Shown: piece by piece, positions 54,575-61,575 of the stretch
Layout: each line of letters opens with the position of its first letter
How positions within the stretch are numbered: position 1 is the first letter of the stretch
Assembly (NCBI RefSeq): GCF_025273675.1
Contig: NZ_CP045809.1
Span: forward strand, 1,674,001-1,738,000
Direction: 5' to 3'
DNA: 64,000 nt
Source: Gordonia pseudamarae
Lineage (GTDB): Bacteria; Actinomycetota; Actinomycetes; Mycobacteriales; Mycobacteriaceae
The notes under the pieces: model-generated
What the model was told of the DNA's origin: nothing
The model's input: only the letters and a program-made list of their open reading frames with translations
Database searches by the model: none
Made by a program: the position numbers and the translations under genes

Positions 54575-55410
54575 CAGTCACGCAGACTCTTCTGGCCCAT
54601 CGCCGGTATCAGGGCAAGGATCGGCAGCCCGATGATCAGATGCAGGATCGCGGTGGCGATGCCGACGGAGATCTCGGCCGACAGCAGCAGCGGGATGAGG
54701 GCGGCCGCCGCGATGAGCAGGGACACGATCCAACGGAAGAACGCGTCCGGGGACGGCGTGATCAGCTGCAGTAGGTACCACAGCGCACCTGCGGCGATGG
54801 CGCACAGGAAGGCGACGACGGCGAACCAGTATTCGTCGCGGGCAATCGGATTCCATACCCCGAACCTGCCGGAGTCGTTGACCTTCTCAATGATGATCCG
54901 GGCCACCCAGGCGGCCAGCCAGGCGGCCAGACCGGTGACGATGCCGGTCATCACGACGCCGCCGACGAACAGGCCCGGATTGATATCGGGGCCGACATGC
55001 TTGCGGGGTTGCTGCGGGGCCTCGTACGCGCCACGAGGTGACCGGTCCTCGTTTGAACTCGGCTGCGGTTCACGGCGCGGCTGCTCGTACGGACGTGGTT
55101 GGTCGTACGGACGCGGCTGGTCGTACGGGGACTGCGCGCCATGCGGCGGCCCGTACTGCTGGGGTGCCCCGTACTGCTGACCGAGGTGGCGCGAGGTCTG
55201 ATAATCGCGCGGGTTCTCGTACTGCCCCGGTGCCGGGTACTCCTGGTCACGATAGATCGGACCACCGTGTGAACGATCGTCGTAGTATTGGCCGGAATCG
55301 CCGTGATTGTCGTAGCTTCCGGAACCGGGTGCCTGGGTATAGGCCCTGGTGGGAGGAACGGCGTCGGCCGGATTGCGCCGGTTGCGGTCTACCGGGTCGT
55401 GATAGCTCAT
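54574..55410 (-). CDS. Membrane protein with Tyr/Pro/Gln-rich N-terminal tail
   Basis: 278 residues from ATG 55410. The first 140 residues are disordered and rich in Tyr, Pro, Gln, Asp and Arg, with short repeats of the form PYDQPRPYDQPRPYEQPR. Four hydrophobic segments follow (GLFVGGVVMTGIVTGLAAWL; FAVVAFLCAIAAGALWYLL; WIVSLLIAAAALIPLLL; IATAILHLIIGLPILALI). The layout resembles actinobacterial envelope proteins whose cytosolic tails bind partners. No function can be named. It diverges from the PH-domain gene. Confidence 0.8.
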   Translation of the reverse strand: MSYHDPVDRNRRNPADAVPPTRAYTQAPGSGSYDNHGDSGQYYDDRSHGGPIYRDQEYPAPGQYENPRDYQTSRHLGQQYGAPQQYGPPHGAQSPYDQPRPYDQPRPYEQPRREPQPSSNEDRSPRGAYEAPQQPRKHVGPDINPGLFVGGVVMTGIVTGLAAWLAAWVARIIIEKVNDSGRFGVWNPIARDEYWFAVVAFLCAIAAGALWYLLQLITPSPDAFFRWIVSLLIAAAALIPLLLSAEISVGIATAILHLIIGLPILALIPAMGQKSLRD

Positions 55411-55547
55411 AGGTGTGCCTCCTGACCTGCGATTGGCACCAAGTCTACGCAGGCGCCGTCACGGTTGAGGTGTAGGCGAGGGTGTCGGCGTGGTCTGCCG
55501 GGCCGACTCGCGGCAAATGTTCTGGTGGGCGCATTAAGCTGCCAGGC

Positions 55548-56063
55548 ATGGGCATTCCCAAGGAGAATCTCGCACAGGGCGAGCGGATCATCTTGCAGCG
55601 GCACCCGCACTGGAAGTGCTTGGTGGCTCCGCTGCTGATCTTCATCATCGCCACGGGCGTGGCCGGGGTGCTCGGCGGGCTGGCGTCGGACAAGCTCGAC
55701 GGCACCGCGCGGACCTGGGTTCTCGGTATCTTGCTGGTGATCTGGCTGGGTATGGCCGGCTGGTATCTGGTGCGGCCGCTGGTGGCGTGGAAGACCACTC
55801 ATTTCGTCGTGACCAACCGGCGGGTGATCTTCCGTAACGGCATCATCACCAAATCCGGCAACGACATCCCGCTACAGCGCATCAACACGGTCGAGTTCCA
55901 GCATGGGCTGATCGATCGCCTGCTGCACACCGGGTCGCTGGTCATCGAATCGGCGTCCGACGAACCGCTGTCCTTCGACAACATTCCACAGGTGGAGCGG
56001 GTGCATGCGCTGCTGTACCAGGAAGTGCTCGACGATGAGCCCGCAGAGCGCGAGGGCCGCTGA
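55548..56063 (+). CDS. Bacterial PH-domain membrane protein
   Basis: 171 residues from ATG 55548. Two transmembrane helices (LLIFIIATGVAGVLGGLA; LGILLVIWLGMAGWYLV) are followed by a bacterial pleckstrin-homology (bPH_2, formerly DUF304) domain with THFVVTNRRVIFRNGIITKS and DIPLQRINTVEFQHGLIDRL. Matches the position and type of Rv3278c. Its stop shares a base with the response-regulator start (TGATG), so it is coupled to the two-component genes. Function of the family is unclear. Confidence 0.88.
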   Translation: MGIPKENLAQGERIILQRHPHWKCLVAPLLIFIIATGVAGVLGGLASDKLDGTARTWVLGILLVIWLGMAGWYLVRPLVAWKTTHFVVTNRRVIFRNGIITKSGNDIPLQRINTVEFQHGLIDRLLHTGSLVIESASDEPLSFDNIPQVERVHALLYQEVLDDEPAEREGR

Positions 56064-56746
56064 TGACCGACGTGCTGCTGGCCGAGGACGACACCGCCAT
56101 CGCCGAGCCCCTGGCCCGGGCATTGGGTCGCGAGGGCTACGGCTGCCAGGTGGTCACCGACGGCGCGCAGGCCCTCGAACACGCCCAGGACAGCCGTTAC
56201 GAATTGCTCATCCTGGACCTGGGACTGCCCGAGATCGACGGCCTGGAGGTGTGCAGGCGTATCCGGGCGACCCGGCCGGGTCTGGCCGTACTGATGCTCA
56301 CCGCCCGCACCGACGAGGTCGATTTCGTGGTCGGACTCGACGCCGGTGCCGACGACTACGTGGGCAAACCGTTCCGCCTGGCCGAATTGCTCGCCCGCGT
56401 GCGGGCCCTGCTGCGCCGGCGCAACGCCGAGGGAGAACCCGAACAGGTCCTCGACAGCGGCGACATCCGGCTGGACCCGCGAGGCCGGCGGGTCCTGGTC
56501 GACGGAAAGGACCTGGTGCTGGCGAACCGCGAGTTCGATCTGCTCCGGTTCCTGATGGAGCGTTCCGGGCAGGTCGTCAGCCGCGACGACATTCTCACCG
56601 ACGTGTGGGGATCGGCAGATCTGCGGTCGTCGAAGACTCTTGACATGCATATCTCCTGGTTGCGCCGCAAGATCGGCGACGACCGGCGCGACAGGCCCCG
56701 GCACATCGTCACCGTGCGCGGTGTCGGGTTCCGGTTCGATCCGTGA
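56063..56746 (+). CDS. OmpR-family response regulator
   Basis: 227 residues. The receiver domain (1-115) has the acidic pocket (AEDD at 7-10), phosphorylated Asp52 in LLILDLGLPEIDG, the switch Thr in MLTART and Lys in GKPF. The winged-helix output domain (about 130-225) has NREFDLLRFLMERSGQVVSR and the final RGVGFRF. Target genes are unknown. Partner kinase follows 66 bp later. Confidence 0.95.
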   Translation: MTDVLLAEDDTAIAEPLARALGREGYGCQVVTDGAQALEHAQDSRYELLILDLGLPEIDGLEVCRRIRATRPGLAVLMLTARTDEVDFVVGLDAGADDYVGKPFRLAELLARVRALLRRRNAEGEPEQVLDSGDIRLDPRGRRVLVDGKDLVLANREFDLLRFLMERSGQVVSRDDILTDVWGSADLRSSKTLDMHISWLRRKIGDDRRDRPRHIVTVRGVGFRFDP

Positions 56747-56812
56747 ATCACGACTGAACTCACCGGGTCCGGCCGAACTCACCGGTCCGACTGAAATGGG
56801 GTCCGCACCCAG

Positions 56813-58249
56813 ATGCGCCGACGCATCCTCTACTCGATGATCGCCATGGTGGTGGCGGTCGGGTTGCTGCTCGGGATTCCGCTGGCCGTGATCGCCTGGT
56901 GGTGGGTGGCCGACAACGCCCGCCAGGATCTCGACGGCCGGATCAAGGCGATCGCCGACCAGCTCATCCGGCAGGAGGGTGAGTCGGGGTCGATCGCCCC
57001 CGGCGAACTCGATGTCGACGCCTTCGGGGTGCTGCTGCCCGAAGGTGGCCGACTCACCATCCGCTATCCGGTGACCACCGGAGATGAGTCGGGGGCCCGG
57101 TCCGGCCCGATGGAGACCAGGGTGATCGGCGCCCGCATCGACGGGGACACGGTATCCGATTCGATCGCCCTCGGCGCCGCAGGCACTCTGCTGCTGGAGA
57201 TCCCCGCCTCCGACGTCCGCAACGATCAGCTGTTCGCCTTCGGTGTGGTGGTGATGGTGATGGCGGCGTCGGTGGCGGCGGGCACCGGTGTGGCGGCGGT
57301 GACGGCGGGGAGGCTGGCAGATCCGCTGACCGACCTCGCCGACCGGGCCGCGGCGATGGGCCGCGGCGAGTTCGGGGCGCACTGGCGCCGGTACGGGATC
57401 AGCGAACTCGATCGGGTGTCGTCGGCCCTGGGCGATGCCAACGCCGAGATCGCGTTGCGGCTCGAACGTGAACGGGAAACGGTGGGCGATGTTTCCCATC
57501 AGCTACGCAGCCGGCTGACTGCCATTCAGCTGCGGCTCGACGAGCTGACCCTGCACGAGGATCCGGCGGTCGTGGTCGAGGCCGAGGCCGGTTTGGAACA
57601 GATCGACCGGCTCGCCCGCGAGCTCGACGAGTTCGTCGCCCAGTCGCGCGAGGAGACGACCCGTTCACAGCCCGTCGACGTCGGGCACACCGTGGCGACC
57701 CTCGTCGCCGACTTCGCTCCCGCCTTCGCCTCGCGGGGGCGCTCGATCGTGGCCGGTGGCGGTGGCGGTGCTGGAGGAGGCGGGACGGTGGCGGCGAGCA
57801 CCCACCCCGGTCGCCTGCGCGAGGCGCTGAGCGTGCTCATCGACAACGCGCTCACCCACGGAGCGGGTCAGTGCCGCATCGAGGTCGGGGAACTGTCCAG
57901 CGGACTGGTCCGCATCACTGTCGCCGACGACGGGCCGGGTGTCGCGGACGAACTCGCCGTCCTGATCTTCCGGCGGGGGTTCTCGGCGGGACGCGGCAGC
58001 GGTGTCGGGCTGTCGTTGGCCCGTGCGCTCATCGAAGCCGAGGGCGGCAGACTCGAACTCGGTTCACGCCGGCCGCCGGTGTTCTCGATCGTCGTTCCGG
58101 CCTGGACCGAAGGCATCGAGTGGGCCGACGCGGCGCAGGCGCCCACCGACGGCGCGGCCGGCGATGGCACAGACTGCGGCGGGACACAGCGGGGCGACGG
58201 GCGGGCACCCGGCTCCGAGGTCACCCGTGGTCGAGTTCCTCATCGGTGA
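56813..58249 (+). CDS. Sensor histidine kinase
   Basis: 478 residues from ATG 56813. Two membrane helices (about 6-32 and 139-165) bracket an extracytoplasmic domain of about 105 residues, the likely sensor. HAMP-like linker, then the H box GDVSHQLRSRLTAI with His229, a dimerisation helix, and an ATPase domain with the N box LIDNALTHG, G1 DDGPGV and G2 GSGVGLSLARAL. A Gly-rich insert (GGGGGAGGGG) lies before the N box. The last 28 bp overlap the convergent gtrA-like gene, and the final 50 residues are low complexity. Cognate of the preceding regulator. Confidence 0.94.
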   Translation: MRRRILYSMIAMVVAVGLLLGIPLAVIAWWWVADNARQDLDGRIKAIADQLIRQEGESGSIAPGELDVDAFGVLLPEGGRLTIRYPVTTGDESGARSGPMETRVIGARIDGDTVSDSIALGAAGTLLLEIPASDVRNDQLFAFGVVVMVMAASVAAGTGVAAVTAGRLADPLTDLADRAAAMGRGEFGAHWRRYGISELDRVSSALGDANAEIALRLERERETVGDVSHQLRSRLTAIQLRLDELTLHEDPAVVVEAEAGLEQIDRLARELDEFVAQSREETTRSQPVDVGHTVATLVADFAPAFASRGRSIVAGGGGGAGGGGTVAASTHPGRLREALSVLIDNALTHGAGQCRIEVGELSSGLVRITVADDGPGVADELAVLIFRRGFSAGRGSGVGLSLARALIEAEGGRLELGSRRPPVFSIVVPAWTEGIEWADAAQAPTDGAAGDGTDCGGTQRGDGRAPGSEVTRGRVPHR

Positions 58250-58829
58250 GATCGGCGCGCGCCCCGTCGGGCCCCGTCTCGCCGTCCGGGCGGCTCCCAC
58301 CGCCGGGCTCGATCTCGCCATCGGCATGGATCTCACCGAGCAGTGCAACCGTGGCCTCGGGGAACGCGAATTTGCGCAACGCCCAGAATCGGAAGCCCAT
58401 CTGCAGCAGGTTGCCGATGATGAATCCGAGAACGAAGTCGACGACGGCCAGCTCCAGGGTTCCCAGATTGGCCCGGAGATTGAACACGTTGTTGGCGAAC
58501 CACAGGGGAGCGGCCTGCAAGCCCACTCCGACGCCGCTGATCGCGAAGAACAGCAAAGCCTCGTGGTGGCGTTCGCGGCCGCCACGGTTCTTGAACGCCC
58601 ATTCGCGGTTGAGGACGTAGCTCAGGACGGTCGCCAGGACCCCCGAGATGATCTTGGCGATCACCGGCTTGGCTTCCAGGACGGTCAGGCTCAGCGTGTA
58701 GTAGATGGCCATGTCGACAACGAAGGTGGTGCCGCCGACGAGCGCGAACTTGATCAGTTCGTGGTGGCGCATCGCGAGCTTGTGTAGGGGTCCGGGCAAC
58801 CGGTCGACCAGCTCATCGATAAAGGGCAC
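58221..58829 (-). CDS. GtrA-family membrane protein
   Basis: 202 residues from GTG 58829; no better start is visible upstream. Four transmembrane helices of the GtrA fold: FALVGGTTFVVDMAIYYTL, IAKIISGVLATVLSYVLN with the following REWAFKNRGG, ALLFFAISGVGVGLQAAPLW, and VDFVLGFIIGNLLQMGFRFW. Members move polyprenyl-phosphate-linked sugars for cell-wall glycans. The acidic tail of about 40 residues overlaps the kinase gene on the other strand. Equivalent in place to Rv3277. Confidence 0.9.
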   Translation of the reverse strand: MPFIDELVDRLPGPLHKLAMRHHELIKFALVGGTTFVVDMAIYYTLSLTVLEAKPVIAKIISGVLATVLSYVLNREWAFKNRGGRERHHEALLFFAISGVGVGLQAAPLWFANNVFNLRANLGTLELAVVDFVLGFIIGNLLQMGFRFWALRKFAFPEATVALLGEIHADGEIEPGGGSRPDGETGPDGARADLTDEELDHG

Positions 58830-58909
58830 AAGATCCGAGTGTACGAAACGATGGAGATGTGGTGTCCGTCTCGGGCACGATGTGCGATGGGTGAGGGCGA
58901 CGTGCCACC

Positions 58910-60190
58910 ATGTCAACCGTGAGTTCTGAGCCCGCCGCGCATGCCCGGCAAGCAGGTCCGATGCCTACGGTGACGATGATCGGCGGAGGCCAGTTGGCCC
59001 GCATGACGCATCAGGCGGCGATCCCCCTGGGCCAGTGTCTGCGGGTGCTGGCGGCCTCACCGGCCGATCCCGCCGCGATGGTCAGCGCCGATGTGGTGCT
59101 CGGATCGCACGAGAGCATCGACGACCTGCGGCGGGCGGCGCGGGGGGCCACCGCGCTGACCTTCGACCACGAGGGCGTGCCGCTCGAACTGCTGCGCACC
59201 CTCGAGGAGGAAGGGGTGCAGGTCCGTCCGCCGTCGCGGGCGCTGCACTACGCGCAGGACAAGCTGGCGATGCGGCAGCGGCTGGCCGAGCTGGGCCTGC
59301 CGGTGCCCGCCTTCGCCGACCTCGCCGGACCCGACCGGGAGACGGCGCGCACCCGGTTGGGTGACTTCGGTGACACGCATGGCTGGTCGGTGGTCCTCAA
59401 GGCGGTGCGCGGCGGCTACGACGGTCGAGGCGTCTGGTTGACCGACACGCGCGAGGAGGCGCTGGCGGTGTTCGACGAGTACTTCGGCGCCGGTGCGGAC
59501 CTGATGGTCGAACAGAAGGTGCCGATGCGTCGTGAGTTGTCGGCGCTGGTGGCCCGTTCGCCGTTCGGGCAGTGTGCCGCGTGGCCGGTCGTGGAGACGG
59601 TGCAGCGCAACGGCCAGTGTGCGGTGGTGCTCGCACCCGCACCCGGCCTGGCCGGGCCGTCGGCCCAGCAGGCGCAGGAGATGGCCCTGCGGCTGGCCGC
59701 AGAACTGGGCGTCGTCGGGGTGATGGCGATGGAACTGTTCGAGACCGCGGGTTCCGAAGGCGCCGATGGACGGCTGGTGGTCAACGAACTGGCGATGCGC
59801 CCTCACAACAGCGGTCACTGGACGATGGACGGTGCGGTCACCTCACAGTTCGAGCAGCATCTGCGGGCGGTGCTCGACTATCCGCTCGGCGACACCTCGC
59901 CACGCGCACCGGTGACGGTGATGGCGAACATCCTGGGCGCCGAGCAGGCCCCGCGGATGTCGATGGACGAGCGGCTGCACCACCTGTGCGCCCGCATGCC
60001 CGAGGCGAAGGTGCACCTGTACGGCAAGGGGGAGCGGCCCGACCGCAAGATCGGGCATGTCAATATCGTGGGCACAGCAGACAGCACCTCAGCAGATAAG
60101 GGCGTCGAGGACGTCCGTGAGCGGGCCGAACGGGCCGCGCACTGGATGTCGCGCGCAGAATGGACCGACGGATGGGATCCGCATTCATGA
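58910..60190 (+). CDS. purK: N5-carboxyaminoimidazole ribonucleotide synthase
   Basis: ATP-dependent carboxylation of AIR to N5-CAIR in purine synthesis. 426 residues from ATG 58910; an internal ATG at residue 18 is an alternative start. Seen: [18 protein letters not shown], the ATP-grasp [35 protein letters not shown], and [18 protein letters not shown] with [10 protein letters not shown]. The stop overlaps the purE start (ATGA), so both steps are made together. Confidence 0.97.
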   Translation: MSTVSSEPAAHARQAGPMPTVTMIGGGQLARMTHQAAIPLGQCLRVLAASPADPAAMVSADVVLGSHESIDDLRRAARGATALTFDHEGVPLELLRTLEEEGVQVRPPSRALHYAQDKLAMRQRLAELGLPVPAFADLAGPDRETARTRLGDFGDTHGWSVVLKAVRGGYDGRGVWLTDTREEALAVFDEYFGAGADLMVEQKVPMRRELSALVARSPFGQCAAWPVVETVQRNGQCAVVLAPAPGLAGPSAQQAQEMALRLAAELGVVGVMAMELFETAGSEGADGRLVVNELAMRPHNSGHWTMDGAVTSQFEQHLRAVLDYPLGDTSPRAPVTVMANILGAEQAPRMSMDERLHHLCARMPEAKVHLYGKGERPDRKIGHVNIVGTADSTSADKGVEDVRERAERAAHWMSRAEWTDGWDPHS

Positions 60191-60732
60191 CCGACAGCAA
60201 CGCCGAGGGCACCGGGCCCGGAACGGCCCCGGCAGGTCCGCGGGTGGGCCTGATCATGGGCAGCGATTCGGACTGGCCCACGATGGAGGCGGCCGCCGAG
60301 GCCCTGGCCGAGTTCGGAGTCCCGTTCGAGGTGGGTGTCGTCTCGGCGCACCGCACCCCTCAGCGGATGCTCGACTACGCCGCCGGTGCTGCCGGTCGCG
60401 GGATCTCGGTGATCATCGCCGGTGCCGGTGGCGCGGCGCATCTGCCGGGCATGGTGGCCTCGGCCACGCCGCTGCCGGTGATCGGCGTGCCGGTTCCACT
60501 CAAATATCTCGACGGCATGGACTCGTTGCTGTCGGTCGTGCAGATGCCCGCCGGGGTTCCGGTCGCCACCGTGTCGATCGGCGGCGCGCGCAATGCGGGC
60601 CTGCTCGCGGTGCGCATCCTGGCCGCGTCGGATCCGGCCCTGCTCGACCGGATGACCGACTTCCAGCGCGGCTTGGAGGCAATGGTGCTGGCGAAGGACG
60701 AGGCGTTGCGCGACAGGCTGCTCGGCGGATAG
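60187..60732 (+). CDS. purE: N5-CAIR mutase
   Basis: Converts N5-CAIR to CAIR, the step after PurK. 181 residues from ATG 60187, which overlaps the purK stop by four bases. Seen: [35 protein letters not shown] with the catalytic His, [16 protein letters not shown], and [20 protein letters not shown] followed by [20 protein letters not shown]. The first 20 residues are a variable Gly/Thr/Pro tail. Confidence 0.97.
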   Translation: MTDSNAEGTGPGTAPAGPRVGLIMGSDSDWPTMEAAAEALAEFGVPFEVGVVSAHRTPQRMLDYAAGAAGRGISVIIAGAGGAAHLPGMVASATPLPVIGVPVPLKYLDGMDSLLSVVQMPAGVPVATVSIGGARNAGLLAVRILAASDPALLDRMTDFQRGLEAMVLAKDEALRDRLLGG

Positions 60733-60758
60733 GCGTGTGCGTCGGTCGGCGCTGATCC

Positions 60759-61490
60759 TCAGCGCAGGATCAGCGTCGCGCGCTCGGTCTGAGCGCGGCG
60801 CTCGATGCCGTCGGGATCGGCGTTGGCCACCGATACCAGCGACGCGCCACGCGCCAACACCGACACCAATGCGGCGGTGACGGCATCCGCGTCGGCCCAT
60901 GTCCGCGTCGAGAGCACCCGTGCGCCGTCGGTCACGCCGTCGGAGTCGGCCCGCGCCAGCGCGGCCGCCAGTACCTCGGCGGTGGTGGCATCGTCGAGTG
61001 CCGCCTCGGCCCGGGCCCGCGCGGCATAGTTGTCGCCGTGTACCCGCACCGCCGTGGAGAAGTCGGTGACCCCGGGCGGCAGGTTTCGCACCGGCAGGGC
61101 GAACGGGTCGAGCGAGGTGGCGATCACCTCGTCGGCGTCATCGTGGTCGCCGATTCTGTCCACCGAGGTGAACACCGCGACCGCCTCGTCGTCGCCGGCC
61201 CCGCCGAACCGGACGTGCGCGCCCGCCCACCAGCAGCCGAGCAGGATCGCCGCGGTCTGCCAGTGGTGTGGCAGATCGACGACGATCACATCGCCCGGTA
61301 CGGCGCCCACCTCGTCGACGACGAAGTTGGCGGTCTTGGCCGCCCAGTTGCCCAGTGTCGCCGCAGACAGCTCGGTGCGCTCACCGGTCGCGTCGTCGTA
61401 GAAGGTCAGCATCGGCCGGGTCCAGTCGGTGACCGCGCCGAACACGGCGGCGGTGATCGTGGCGGAGCCGGTGGAGGATGGGGGAGACAT
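60759..61490 (-). CDS. TIGR03089 family protein
   Basis: 243 residues from ATG 61490. Resembles a shortened acyl-CoA-synthetase (AMP-binding) N-terminal region: LTFYDDATGERTELSAATLG, NWAAKTANFVVDEVGAVPGD, VVDLPHHWQTAAILLGCWWA. It lacks the adenylate-forming core motifs, so it is unlikely to be an active ligase. Conserved in actinobacteria beside the LCP gene (Rv3268 position). Function unknown. Confidence 0.85.
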   Translation of the reverse strand: MSPPSSTGSATITAAVFGAVTDWTRPMLTFYDDATGERTELSAATLGNWAAKTANFVVDEVGAVPGDVIVVDLPHHWQTAAILLGCWWAGAHVRFGGAGDDEAVAVFTSVDRIGDHDDADEVIATSLDPFALPVRNLPPGVTDFSTAVRVHGDNYAARARAEAALDDATTAEVLAAALARADSDGVTDGARVLSTRTWADADAVTAALVSVLARGASLVSVANADPDGIERRAQTERATLILR

Positions 61491-61575
61491 GCGATGCCTT
61501 TCGGTCGGCGGTGGGCACACGGTCATTCGGCGCGCGGGGTCAGGCGAGGCACACGGGCAGCCGGCAGATGCGGTG

